From positions 32,518,907-32,582,906 of the forward strand of contig CM017563.1 in NCBI GenBank assembly GCA_007844125.1: a stretch of 64,000 nucleotides of DNA, in the 5' to 3' direction. The stretch comes from Sinonovacula constricta. Taxonomy: Eukaryota; Mollusca; Bivalvia; Cardiida; Solecurtidae. Below, in pieces: positions 11,215 to 22,199 of the stretch. Position numbers and translations under genes: made by a program. The first letter of the stretch is position 1; every line of letters begins with the position of its first letter. Below the pieces are notes generated by a model. The model was given only the letters and a program-made list of their open reading frames with translations. It searched no databases and was not told the DNA's origin.

Positions 11215-12945
11215 CTGCATTCTATCCTTGCTCTGGACAGAGGCCGATGGAGAGCTACTATAAAGTAACGTGCAACCCAGAAACATGCAGGTTTGCCTGT
11301 GTCCTGCCCTTGCTCTGGACAGAGACCGATGGAGAACTGCTATAAAGTAACGATCAACCCAGAAACATGGAGCATTGCCTTGTTCCTGCCCTTGCTCTGG
11401 ACAGAGACCGATGGAGAACTGCTATAAAGTAACGTGCAACCCAGAAACATGGAGCTTTGCCTTGTTCCTGCCCTTGCTCTGGACAGAGACCGATGGAGAA
11501 CTGCTATAAAGTAACGTGCAACCCAGAAACATGCAGGTTTGCCTTGTTCCTGCCCTTGCTCTAGACAGAGACCGATGGAGAGCTGCTATAAGGTAACGAT
11601 CAACCCAGAAACATTCAGGTTTGCATATGTCCTGCCCTTGCTCTAGACAGAGACCGATGGAGAACTGCAATAAGGTAACGATCAACCCAGAAACATTCAG
11701 GTTTGCATATGTCCTGCCCTTGCTCTGGACAGAGACCGATGGAAAGCTGCTATAAGGTAACGCGCCACTCAGAAACATGGAGCTTTGCCTGTGACTTGCC
11801 CTTGCTCTAGACAGAGACCGATGGAGAGCTGCTATAAGGTAACGATCAACCCAGAAACATGGGGCTTTGCCTTGTCCCTAGCCCTTGCTCTGGACAGAAA
11901 CCGATTAAGAGCTACTATAAGGTAACATGCAACCAAGAAACATGGAACTTTGCCTTGTTCCTAGCCCTTACTCTGGACAGAGAGCGATAGAGAGCTTCTA
12001 TAAGATAACGATCAACCCAGAAACATACAGCTTTGCCTGTGTCCTGCCCTTGCTCTGGACAGAGACCGATGGAAGGCTGCTATAAGGTAACGTGCAACCA
12101 AGAAACATAGAGCTTTGCCTGTGTCCTGCCCTTGCTCTGGACAGAGACCGATGGAGAACTGCTATAAGGTAACGTGCAACCCAGAAACATGCAGCCTTGC
12201 CTGTGTCCTGCCCTTGCTCTGGACAGAGACCGATGGAGAACTGCTATAAGGTAACGTGCAACCCAGAAACATGGAGCTTTGCCTTGTTCCTAGCCCTTGC
12301 TCTGGACAGATACCGATGGAGAGCTGCTATAAGGTAACGTGCAACCAAGAAACATGGAGCTTTGCCTTGTTCCTAGCCCTTGCTCTGGACAGAGACCGAT
12401 GGAAGGCTACTATAAGGTAACGTGCAACCCAGAAACATGGAGCTTTGCCTGTGTCCTGCCCTTGCTCTGGACAGAGACCAATGAATGGCTGCTATAAGGT
12501 AACGTGCAACCCAGAAACATGAAGCTTTGCCTGTGTCCTGCCCTTGCTCTGGACAGAGACCGATGGAGAGCTGCTATAAGGTAACGTGCAACCCAGAAAC
12601 ATGGAGCTTTGCCTTGTTCCTGCCCTTGCTGTGGACAGAGACCGACGGAGAGCCTGCTATAAGGTAACGTGCAACCCAGAAAAATGGAGCTTTGCCTTGT
12701 TCCTGCCCTTGCTCTGGACAGAGACCGATGGAGAGCTGCTATAAGGTAACGATCAACCCAGAAACATGGAGCTTTGCCTGTGCCCTGCCCTTGCTCTGGA
12801 CAGAGACCGATGGGAGGCTGCAATAAGGTAACGTGCAACCAAAAAACACGGAGCTTTTCCTGCATCATACCCTTGCTCTGGACAGAGATCGATAGAGGGT
12901 TGCTTAAAGGCAACGTGCAACCCAGAAACTACCCTTGCTCTCGAC
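11215..12945. repeat. 82-bp satellite array, about 21 copies
   Basis: The landmark CCTTGCTCTGGACAGAGACC recurs every 82 bp (for example at 11226, 11308 and 11390) to about 12940, followed in each unit by a GCTGCTATAAGGTAACG block and a CAACCCAGAAACATGGAG block. Units differ by a few percent and some share the GATCAACCC variant, which points to local spreading of variants. Since 82 is not a multiple of three, the minus-strand frames through it (11422-11778, 12410-12913) change frame from unit to unit and are not genes. The array sits directly after solo LTR A and ends at a truncated SINE. Confidence 0.92.
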
Positions 12946-12950
12946 AGCGA

Positions 12951-13113
12951 TGGATTGGATTGGATTAGCCGGCATTTTTGCCGATACTGTGCAGCGACAA
13001 TTCCATCATTATAGCACAGGGGCACTTATGAGGTGCCCAGGGATTGAACCCGGCCGGTCCATTATACTGACACCGACGAGTCAGGCGTAATGCTGTCCCC
13101 TTAGCCCCGAGCC
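12951..13113 (-). mobile_element. 5'-truncated copy of the tRNA-derived SINE
   Basis: Carries the SINE 3' tail (GGATTGGATTGGATTAGCCGG on the plus strand) and body but stops at CCCCGAG, before the tRNA-like head. It sits at the right edge of the 82-bp satellite. No clear target duplication was seen. Confidence 0.85.
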
Positions 13114-13456
13114 GAACATTAATTACTATAATTTGGTTACTTTTGGATTATTGTTCATCTAATAAAAAATCGAAGAAAAGCGACATGTTCACAGGAACGG
13201 ATCCAAAAAAAAATGGTGTGTGTGCGTGCGTGCGTTCTTTTGTTCGTGCGTGCGTGTGTGGGGGTGGGGGTGAGGAAGGTATGAATCCATTCTACTTTAT
13301 CGCAGTATTCCCGAATCATGTATCATAATCTACTAATGCTGTAGAATGATAAATATCTACAGTTCACTTATGTCACTTAAACTCACTTTCATTTTATGTT
13401 ATGACAAAATGATACAATAATAATAATCCACACTTTTATAACAAGATTTGAAGGCT

Positions 13457-13583
13457 TACAAGATGAAGTTACCTACATACAATAAGTTACATACAAAGAT
13501 GTAACTTTGTTACAAGATGAAGTTACATACATACAATAAGTTACATACAAAGATGTAACTTTGTTACAAGGTGAAGATACCAA
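13457..13583. repeat. 54-bp tandem repeat, just over two copies
   Basis: ACAAGATGAAGTTAC starts at 13458 and 13512, with a decayed third start at 13566, so the period is 54 bp. Each unit contains GTTACATACAAAGATGTAAC, which is nearly palindromic. Confidence 0.8.
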
Positions 13584-13649
13584 CAAAGACTAGCTTCTAA
13601 GTTGAAATTACCTGCATACAATTTGAAAGAAAGTATAACGAAAAAATGA

Positions 13650-13770
13650 AATGGATATACATACACAGTTAGGGACCCTAACTTCGATCTAAGCAATCAA
13701 CAGACAAAAGTTCCTTATAGACTTAGTATTTTTAAGCTTGCATGTATGTGTTTTCACAACATTATTCCTT
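13650..13770. mobile_element. Fragment of the hAT-like MITE family
   Basis: Shares the internal block GACCCTAACTTCGATCTAAGC, the segment leading to CTTAGTATTTTTAAGCTTGC, and ATGTATGTGTTTTC with the copies at 17672-17876 and, in reverse complement, 15059-15301 and 52947-53168. The terminal inverted repeats are not visible. Confidence 0.6.
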
Positions 13771-14137
13771 GATTGGTTGTGGTTCTGCAGAAAATGTTCC
13801 TTTTTAAGAAACAAAGAATGCAAATTTTACCAACTGAAACGAAATCGCATAAAACACAATTAGTTTAAGAGTAAAAGATCACCACTGACACATATAAATA
13901 ATATATATGCTGTTTGTTTTTGTTTTTTTTGTTGTTTTTTTTTTAAATAGTCTGAGGTCTTTCGATGTCTTAAAATGCTTAATAAAAGCGCAGTTAAAGT
14001 TTTCAAGCTGTTTTCCTCATTTGAATCTACGAAAAAAAAAATGTCCGACATACGCATGCAGATTTAATATTGCGCGTCAATTCAAAGAGAAATGATAACA
14101 ACTTAGTCTCCTGAAATTTGTAATGAGATCTGCATAC

Positions 14138-14743
14138 TGTTATGTACAGGTTTAAGGTTACGATAGTCAAGTTCAAGGGTTGTTTACCGCTGTGGTATTG
14201 ATGACGTAGCATTCGCGTAACAGCTAGAAAGAAAAGAATCATTCCAGATAATTCATTTGTTTATTTTTTACTGGGTTTAAAGAATTTTCTGGGTTTCGTA
14301 AATGTTCTAGAGACTTCTGCGTTCAAGCAATTCGTTGGGTCTATAAAAGGGCTTGTTAGTTTAGGAAGTTTGGACATAAAGTTTGGACAGATAGTTTGGA
14401 AATACTTGCAGCTTCTATATTAAACCTATCTTTGTTTGAACTTACTTGGGCTTTCTATATTCTACAGTAATATAAATATTGAAGTGTTGGATTTGGAATT
14501 ATTATTTACATTCGTGTATTGTTCTGCCTTTGGATTATTTAAACTGTGCGTAGCTACGAGGACATTCTACCGAAAACTCTTCAGGATTATTCGAAGTTGG
14601 ATTATTTAATTGGACTATTAAAGGGACACCTCCTAAAGGGACAAACTGTAAGCTAACATCTTGTTCTTTCTGTTACACCATTTCGTCGTTTAGTAAACGT
14701 GCCATTTTATTAATAAAACTTATATTGCGACCTGGTCGTAACA
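14138..14743 (+). mobile_element. Solo LTR (copy B) with 4-bp target duplication
   Basis: The 606-bp element begins TGTTATGTAC and ends GGTCGTAACA, so it has TGTTA...TAACA ends. The flanking 4-bp duplication is ATAC (14134-14137 and 14744-14747). On the plus strand it has a TATA box (TATAAAAG, 14342-14349) and a poly(A) signal (AATAAA, 14712-14717) in the order expected for U3-R-U5, which sets the orientation. It is the reverse complement relative of the split LTR at 6006-11019. There is no internal region or partner LTR nearby, so it is a solo LTR. The family is Gypsy-like by inference only. Confidence 0.85.
14342..14349 (+). promoter_or_regulatory. LTR TATA box
   Basis: TATAAAAG in solo LTR B, about 205 bp from the LTR start and about 370 bp before the AATAAA signal. 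The equivalent position in LTR A is the insertion site of the foldback element. Confidence 0.6.
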
Positions 14744-15058
14744 ATACCCTCGGCTTATTCGTACATTGGTAGCAACTAAAGCGTTTCTTATTTGCATTTG
14801 CCTGAAGAGTGTTACCTTCCTACTTCAAACATGAATCATGTTTTATTTATCTATAATAAATATGCATATGAAGGCAAAGGTTCATTCAAATTAAATTACT
14901 GACCAAAAATTCAATACGCCATGCTAAAGAAAACTGGCAAGAAGGAAGTTAAGAACGAAATAGATGCATCTGTTCATAAAGCATATGCACACACAAAGAA
15001 TTTTAGAAAGTTCTTTGCCATACTTGCGAGGAGACGGATGCTTTATTTATCTATGTTA

Positions 15059-15301
15059 CAGGCATGGATCCGGGGTTGGGGGATGCAGCCCCACCCCAAC
15101 CAACCAGGTGAAAATGCAGAGGTGTGAAAGTACATAAAATAATAAACTTTTAAAGTAAATTTTGTCTGTTGACTGCCTAGGTCGATGTGAGGGTCATTTA
15201 CTGTGTATATATATTTAGTATTTACTGCGAAAATGATTATTGGATCCTGGTTTATACACCCCCACCTCGCCCTCCAACAAAATTTTCTGGATCCGCCCCT
15301 G
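15059..15301. mobile_element. hAT-like MITE with 8-bp target duplication
   Basis: The left end CAGGCATGGATCCGG and right end CTGGATCCGCCCCTG resemble the CAGGGGCGGATCCAG inverted ends common to hAT-type elements. The 8-bp flanks are CTATGTTA (15051-15058) and CTAAGTTA (15302-15309), matching at 7 of 8 positions. The interior shares the GACTGCCTAGGTCGA block with copies at 13650, 17672 and 52947. At 243 bp it has no coding capacity. Confidence 0.8.
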
Positions 15302-15309
15302 CTAAGTTA

Positions 15310-17255
15310 AGATTTCGTCGACACGAAATAATAAGAGACTGTACTAATAAAATGTACTTTAAACATTATACGAAATTTAGTAATGTTGATAAGTATGTAA
15401 ATGTCTGGTTAAAATGACAAGTTTTTATTCGAGAAGAGCAAAACCTTCGAAACATTTTCTATTTCCAACCTCTGAGATAGAGGAAATTTTTCTCTTCAAT
15501 TCTTAGAGTGATATTAAAATGTTGCTCGTGATAAATAATAAATTGTCTGTTCCATAATTGATACACCAAATCGTCCAATAAGAAAACAATATTTTTACAG
15601 TTTTCAACTGTCTTTATTATCTATGGAACTTTTTTTATTCTATACGAAAAATGACAAGATTCTATAAGACTTACAACATATTGATGTTTCAACTTGCACG
15701 AGAAAAAGTATGAAAATGCAAGATAAATATAAATGCGACATACACTGAGAGAACGCGTTACACATATAGACAAAAACCAACAGTATAGGAACGGTCAGTC
15801 GCTTTACACGCTGTTTTTTGTGTTGTTGTTGTTTTGTTTTTGCTTTTGTTTTTTATTGTTGTTTTTTTGTTTGTTTGTTGTTTGCTATGGACAGTTTCGT
15901 TGCCGATAGACAATCTCACTTTATTAACCTGCAGTCTGAACTTTGAAGGACGTATCGAGAAACATTTCTAATTATTTACGTAAGTATGACTATTTAATGG
16001 CGTACCGTGAATCCATGTACAATTATGTCCAAAAATATTTTGGGGTTGATTTTTGTTGTTGGTGGTGGTGTTTTTTCTTCTTCTTCTTCTTCTTTGCAAT
16101 GTTTTCTTTGCCATGTTCGTGTAAAAGTTACATGCACACAAAAATACATATAAAAATAAATAATAAAAAAGAACGCCATTTACCGAATTGGGAGCCGTAT
16201 TTTATCGGGTTTATGAAGGGTTGCTTACACAAATACCGACCGGAAGTAGAATCTTTGACATTGGACTTTTGCTCTTTAATAACAGCCTGATGATATGTTT
16301 TGGCATCAAATTTCCTATTTTGAAGATAATCTTAATCTTTTGGTGTCGAAAGGAAGCTGGAATCATGAAGAATTAAAAGAAAGCCAAAAATCATTGAACA
16401 CCTGTGAACAATAATGGACTGATCGACTTTTACCGGAAGTACATATTTCATTGAAATTTGGGGGTTACCGACTGGAAATTTGTTGGTATGTGTATTCTAT
16501 TAAGCAGAACCTTCTTACAAGCTGCAAAAGTTGACTTATTTCTGGGTCTTTCTGACAGAAAATATGTAGCTTTTTTCACCTATACCATGGTTATATAATA
16601 TCGGTACGAATTAACAGTGAAAATGACAAGCATAGACCAACAGTTCGGAAAAGAATTCTTAAGATGTTACGGGTAAACTATTGTGATTTATTAATTAAAA
16701 CAGGACCTGCAAATATACTATATTAGTTGTTCTTTCAATTAATAATGTCTGTTAATAAATTATGTAAATATTGGCATATAAGACTCACTTATATGCAACT
16801 GCGTTGCGTAAACATTTTCTTGTAAATGAACTATTATGAATTCATTCTCACGTCAGTCATATCTATTTATAGACATTGAAAATACCCATACGCTTTATAT
16901 ATCAAGGTCTTATTTCGACAGATATTGGTTAAGCCTTGGATGGGGTGTAGTTTAAACGCAAGCGTTGCCGTATAATGCAAGTTCGTAGGTGTGTTTATAT
17001 TATTCGTTTCCTTGCTTTGACATCGTAATTTTTCGTTCTTTATTCACTTAAAAGTACTAATCTCATGATTATGTTTTGGACATAATTATTTCCTCATCGT
17101 AAATGTTTACCTTCTCTGTCAATATTAACTTCCGCTTTCACTTGATGTCACTATTAAACCAATATATTGAACAGATGATAAAACAATACATATACATGTA
17201 TGTACTGAAATATTTCGCTTGCGAGTTTACTATAGTCTAACTAGCTATAACTATA
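15310..17255. other. AT-rich spacer, no gene recognised
   Basis: Contains T-rich stretches (15820-15890 and 16060-16095) and only low-complexity frames. A short block at 16181-16220 resembles 36369-36410 (CCGAATT...CGTATTTTATC), probably a dispersed repeat. No gene is supported. Confidence 0.4.
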
Positions 17256-17469
17256 GTACATACATACATACATACATACTGTAACGCAGGCCGGCGCTCC
17301 CCAACGGTCACCCATCCGTACACTGACCACGGTAACCGTTGCTTAACCGCGCAAATCGGGAAGCCGCTGAAACCGCGTTGCTAAAGAGTTAACCCAGCAG
17401 CGAGGCTGGTTTGAAGCGCTTATATTTCTACTCCTACGGTCGTTACAATACATACATACATACATACAT

Positions 17470-17557
<88 letters not shown>

Positions 17558-17672
17558 ACACACAATACATACATACATACATACATACATACATACATAC
17601 ATACATACATACATACATACATACATACATACATACATACATACATACATCCATCCATCCATCCATCCATCC
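17256..17672. repeat. Compound microsatellite (CATA)n, (CA)n, (CATA)n, (CATC)n
   Basis: CATA runs at 17256-17280, 17448-17488 and 17565-17650, a CA run at about 17487-17563, and a CATC run at about 17647-17671. The 5S-like fragment sits between the first two CATA runs. Frames on either strand here are repeat translations, not proteins. Confidence 0.95.
17283..17400 (-). ncRNA. 5S rRNA-like fragment (pseudogene or 5S-headed SINE)
   Basis: On the minus strand it contains GGTTAAGCAACGG followed by GGTCAGT and GGATGGGTGACCG, then a TGGGGA...CCGG ending. These match the central and 3' parts of animal 5S rRNA (GTTAAGCAACG, GGTTAGTACTTGGATGGGTGACCGCCTGGGAA), including the internal pol III control region. 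The 5' half is poorly conserved and there are indels, so it is not a working 5S gene. It could be a pseudogene or the head of a 5S-derived SINE. Confidence 0.5.
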
Positions 17673-17876
17673 ACACACAGTTAGCGACCCTAACTTCCAC
17701 CTAAGCAGTCAACACACAAAAAATACTTTTAAAGCTTAGTATTTTTTTAAGCTTCCTTGTATGTGTTTTCACAACTCTACTCTGTAACCTGGCTGGTGGG
17801 AGAGATGTATCACCCCTCTCCCACCCAACACCTACCCCACCCCACCCCACCCCACCCCACCCACGGATCCATCCCT
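17672..17876. mobile_element. hAT-like MITE fragment next to the microsatellite
   Basis: Contains GCGACCCTAACTTCCACC, the TTAAGCTTCC...TATGTGTTTTC block, a run of CCCCA repeats (17834-17860) and ends near CCACGGATCCATCCCT, the degraded terminal repeat. Its left part merges into the CA/CATC microsatellite, which may have grown from the ACACACAG at this end. Confidence 0.6.
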
Positions 17877-18519
17877 CTTTCCAACACTCCCAAGTAAAGA
17901 AATGAATTCATAAGAAGTAAAACAAACGGTAAAGTTATTGGGTCGCATTTATAATTAGTTTTGAAAATGCCTATGGGGAAACGTCACAGCTTTTAAGAAG
18001 CGATCGTATTTTAAACGGAAATCATTATTCTATTTCAGCTATTAGAAACAAATTGTTACATTTATACTGAAGTGTCCCGTTTCTTTTGTCGTGTCTTCTA
18101 ATGAACTACTTTATAAACGATACAATAAATAAGGAACTTTGAAAAAGTAACAAGTAAACTCAAATTCTTATTTCCAAATTGCAGGACTGCACTAATTCGA
18201 CCTCAATCTCTTCCGTGCCATATTCATGGTTAAACATTTATTCATATAAAAGACTTATTGTTTTCTTTTTTTTTAAAAATCTGTAATCATTTGTTGAGTA
18301 GGTTTTTTCACACATGCTGTTGTGATTTACAAAGTGTCATTCACACTTACAAATTTACTCAGTTAACAACATAAGCTTTTTAAAACATTTTATTCCACAA
18401 ATGAAGCAAATGTAAGTGGTGCTAAGCCCTACTATGCTAAATATGCGTAGCTTTCTGATATATAATTTCCGGCGACTTTGCTGCTCTGCATAAACTTTTT
18501 CTTGTATTTAATTTCAGAT
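17877..18519. other. Spacer; possible 5' intron of the dioxygenase gene
   Basis: No ORF. Its right end is a strong splice-acceptor-like run (CTTTTTCTTGTATTTAATTTCAG at 18495-18517), two bases before the ATG of the dioxygenase pseudogene. That suggests an intron in the 5' untranslated region. Confidence 0.4.
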
Positions 18520-19492
18520 ATGCTGACAGATAAAACTCTAACTGACTGTTGAGAACGAGGGTACACAGTTATACCGGAAGTTCTTTCAAACGAAGAATGC
18601 GATCACGCGGTCTCTCTTTATCAATGTTGGCTGTCGCAATTTAAAGAAGGAAAGTGGCCGTATTCTACGATGTCTCTTATTCAGACATACAACACTGGCA
18701 ACTTGGAGCCGACATGGACTGTTCGCCTAAAGTCCAAGAAAATATTTGCGCAACTTTGGAACACAGACACGCTTTTGTCAAGTATCGATGCCATCGCAAT
18801 CGGACGCCCACCGGAAGAAAGCGAGGAGCCATTTTTCTCGCCGGGACAGCTTTGGCTCCATTTAGACCAAGGACCTGCTCGTGAAGGGCTTCATGCTTAC
18901 CAAGGGGCGGTCACTCTTGAAGAAATTCTCGAAGACGACTGGACATTTTAAGTCATTGAAGGATCCCACAATTTTTTTGAAGAATTCTATGACGAAAATT
19001 CTCCCGCAGGCGCCAGAGCAGACTTAGACAGCTATTACCCTCTGAGTTTTGAAGAAGTAAAATGGTTCAAGAAGAAAGGTTTGCAAATAAAGAGAGTGCC
19101 CATGCCAAAAGGCGGCATTGTACTTTGGGATTCCAGACTTGTTCACGCGAATGCGTGTCCAATCAAAGGCCGTAAAAATCCGGGCAGATGGCGCTATTGT
19201 GTCTTTGTGTCAATGATGCCTGCAATATGGGTAAACAAGGAAGATATACAGCTTAAGAAAAAAAACTTACAACGACGTTCGGATGACAACACATTGGTCT
19301 TCCCAAGGTGTAAAGTTGTTCAAAACTGGCATACCATCATTTAGCCCTCGCGATGTTGTGTACCCGAAAGAGTTACCAGACATTGCCAAAACTCCGGAAG
19401 CTCGGTTGCTTTCTGGTATATATTCTTATGATTTTTATGACGGAAATCCGAACGGCGAAGAAATGCGACCAAAGTGGAGAAGCGGCTACTAG
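18520..19492 (+). pseudogene. Broken PhyH-type Fe(II)/2-oxoglutarate dioxygenase gene
   Basis: From ATG 18520 the frame gives a protein of roughly 320 residues related to phytanoyl-CoA dioxygenase (PhyH) proteins, non-haem iron enzymes that hydroxylate small organic substrates using 2-oxoglutarate. Visible marks are VIPEVLSNEECD near the start, the HxD metal pair in LWLHLDQGP (about 18859), VIEGSHNFF, GGIVLWDSRLVHANAC with the distal His, and GRWRYCVFVSM with the Arg that would bind 2-oxoglutarate. It is broken three times: TGA at 18550-18552, TAA at 18949-18951 (the context predicts Glu), and a one-base shift in the A8 run near 19258-19266, after which the frame continues as TTHWSSQG to the stop at 19490-19492. 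All metal ligands remain, so decay looks recent. The body is intronless. Substrate is unknown. Confidence 0.8.
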
Positions 19493-20149
19493 ACCATGGT
19501 CCAAACATCGTAGAACTGCAATAAAAGAACTTATGTGCAAATTATAACTTGTATTTAATCAGATAATCAACAAAACTAAATAGAAACGTTAACACCTTTC
19601 TGGTTTGGTGGTCCTGCACACCGAAGTCTGCTGGAATTCTTAGTTTGATGTAATGCTCACCTTTTTGGTGAATCTTAGCTCGATAGTATGTGCAGTTAAG
19701 GCTAATAAGTTTAGACAAGTATCTAAGAGTGTACAGATTTTAAATGTTAATTTAGTTAATTTTGCTTGCGCTGCCATATCTTTACAAATACAAACGTGTT
19801 ATTTGTGATGTAGAAAGGGATTTCCCGATTTGCTTTGCGAAAACATTTTCTTTTGTTAATGCTTTGTTTACAACATTTTAATTTTCTTTATTTTCCGGCG
19901 ACTTTTCTTGTTTGAATTTAATGTACTTTGGGTGTTTCTTATTTTCTTGTTAAATACGAGTTGACTTTTTTATTTAAATAAGTAGATTAAATGTTCTTAA
20001 GATATGCTATGGTTTCCTGGAAACAATGTTGTTTATGATCATTTCCGCTTTTTCGGGGGTGGGGGAGGGGAATAGGTAATACCAAGTTACAGTCTTCTGT
20101 CAACAAGACTAGTGCTCGCTCAGCCGACTTTACAGTTTACGCCCTGGTC
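19493..20149. other. Spacer, no gene recognised
   Basis: AT-rich 3' flank of the dioxygenase pseudogene. It includes AATAAA-like words near 19520 (ATAAAA) but no clear further feature. Confidence 0.4.
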
Positions 20150-20377
20150 ATTGGATGAATTCTTATATCCCGTACAATGGCAGCCGACATATGGCGCACT
20201 GACCCGAATAACCTTCGCAGGTACCCATTTATACACCTGGGTGGAATGGAACAATTTGAGGTACTTTTTTGCTCAAGGAAATAAGCGGCGAGCTGATCGG
20301 GGTTCGAACCACGGATCCCGTAATCCAGGATCCCGTGATCCAGAGTCGTACGTCCTACCACTGGACTATTCCGCACC
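20150..20377 (-). mobile_element. tRNA-derived SINE of a second family
   Basis: On the minus strand it starts GGTGCGGAATAGTCCAG, has a box A-like TAGTCCAGTGGTAGGACG and box B GGTTCGAACCCC, then an AAATAAG segment and CACCCAGGTGTATAAATGGG. This is a tRNA head plus a body unlike the first SINE family. Inside the head a short direct repeat (GGATCACGGGATCC, then GGATTACGGGATCC) expands the anticodon region, so it cannot be a functional tRNA. The right border touches the TIR element at 20405. The left border is uncertain. Confidence 0.75.
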
Positions 20378-20404
20378 TTTAATAGAATAGTCATCCTATT
20401 TACT

Positions 20405-20720
20405 CAATCGGAACTCCTCGGATAATTCCGTCCTCGGGACAATAATCCCTCGGATGTATCTGGTGCAAGGATACTAACTGAAATCACGATCGTTGTGTTC
20501 GCCGGAAGTCGGATTAATTAGAATTGGATTATTTAAATATGAAGCCGCCACAAATTGAAGTTTTACAGGCATCGCACTATAGTGAGCTGTCATCCGAGCT
20601 GCCATCTTTGTTTTGACGTCTGTCTCAAAAGTAGTCCCATTTAGGGAAATGGCTGAGGTGATCCGACAACCTACATACATCCGAGAGATGATTCGTGAAT
20701 TATCCGACGTGTTCCGATTG
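20405..20720. mobile_element. MITE with CAATCGGAAC inverted ends and 9-10-bp target duplication
   Basis: The left end CAATCGGAACTCCTCGGATA is mirrored by the right end (TATCCGACGTGTTCCGATTG), with two or three mismatches over 23 bp. The flanks CCTATTTACT (20395-20404) and CCTATTTAAT (20721-20730) fit a 9-10-bp duplication, as produced by Mutator-like transposases. A 58-bp relative with the same ends is at 31581-31638. Confidence 0.8.
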
Positions 20721-20730
20721 CCTATTTAAT

Positions 20731-21790
20731 GTGTTACGACCCGCATTAGTTGTTGTTTTTCTCCAAAAACATTCAGGCTGTTTCGTGTTGCATACAACTT
20801 AATTGTGCTTATGTGTTTAAATGATTATTCTTGATTACAATGTGGGCAGTTTTTTGGTCTAGCTCTGTTTTCTTTGCCTAAGTAACTAGCTCCTATTGCC
20901 AGTCGAATGAACATTGCATCGTAGCCTGTGTTTCTATGGTCCTTCTTTATTTTGGTCTAATATCCAGTATACTCTTTGCATAGAACGCATAATTAGGCTC
21001 ATCAGGAAATCGGACAAATTTAGTTAGCATGTCATTTAGAAACCTTTATATAACGTCAATAAGGACTCAATTGGACAATACTGATTATCGCATTTTGCAT
21101 AAACAAGCCGGATCTCGCCCAATCTCCATCCCCAATACAAGCCACATAAAATTGAAATTGCTGCAAATGTAGAATATTTAAGCTAAAGACACTTTGTCCG
21201 CTAAAATGAACGGAATGGATTTTTTTTCTCCGGCTGAGTTTTTGTCTACCCCTTTCTATAACAGCCCCACAACCACCAACCCGAACAAATTCTGGACCCT
21301 GGCCTAAAGACCGCTCTTCAAAATTGCCGTTAAGCGTACTTGTGTAGACATAGTCTGGATTACCTTCCCTTTGTCTAAGCAATAGAAGCTGAGAACCAGG
21401 CTAGTGTAGACAGAGCTAAACACGTTGGTGCAGAATGTGAACGATTTAAATGTAAAGGGAGGTAACCAATCAAATGCTTTATTTCTTGTCACACTCTTCT
21501 CGTCTTTCATTTCTGTCGTTCTAAGCTGGCTAGTGTTTATGAAATATTGATTTACAGACAGCTTTATCAAAGGTTTCAATTTGATATTGTTCTTAGAGTC
21601 ATAGACAGCTGTATCAAAGGTTTAAAATTGCATTTTCCAATATTAATTTAAGTACGTTATGTAAATCAGTTGTCCTTTGTTAGTTTATAAGTAGTTCCTT
21701 CCTGAATAAATTAGGCTTCTTTGCTCGTGTAGCCTACACCCTATCCTTCTAATACTAATTGTTTGTCTTTCCATTTTCTATATGTAATTA
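20731..21790. other. Spacer, no gene recognised
   Basis: Begins with TGTTACGACCC (20733), the same word that starts solo LTR A, but no matching LTR body follows. Minus-strand frames at 21056-21579 are uninformative. Confidence 0.4.
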
Positions 21791-21814
21791 GTAATACCTT
21801 ATTAGATCTCGCAC

Positions 21815-22068
21815 TCCTTTTCTCTCTGTGTCTCTGTCTTTGTCCCCTTCTCTCTCTCTGTTTTGCCTCTCTGTGTCTTCTCTCTCTCTATGTTTTGCCT
21901 CTCTGTGTGTCTTCTCTCTCTTCTCCTCTCTCTCCTCTCTCTCTCTCTCTCTCTATTTTGCCTCTCTGTGTGTCTTCTCTCTCTCTCTCTCTCTTCTCTC
22001 TGTTTTGCCTCTTTGTGTGTCCTCTCTCTCTCTCTCTCTGTTTTGCCTCTCTGTGTCTTCTCTCTCTA

Positions 22069-22109
<41 letters not shown>

Positions 22110-22119
22110 GATCTCTGTG

Positions 22120-22178
<59 letters not shown>

Positions 22179-22192
22179 GCCTCTCTCTAGAG
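21815..22192. repeat. CT-rich microsatellite/minisatellite
   Basis: Runs of TC dinucleotides interrupted by TGTTTTGCCTCTCTGTGTGTC, which recurs about every 55-65 bp. The Ser/Leu-only frames through it (21763-22209 and others) are repeat translations. Confidence 0.93.
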
Positions 22193-22199
22193 ACCTTAT

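Noticed and set aside
17343..17704. Several overlapping frames (VCMYVCM, HTYIHTYI types) on both strands
   Set aside because: Direct translations of the CATA and CA microsatellites; no start context or domain.
20733..20743. TGTTACGACCC as a third LTR start
   Set aside because: Only the 11-bp word matches; no LTR body or end was found after it.
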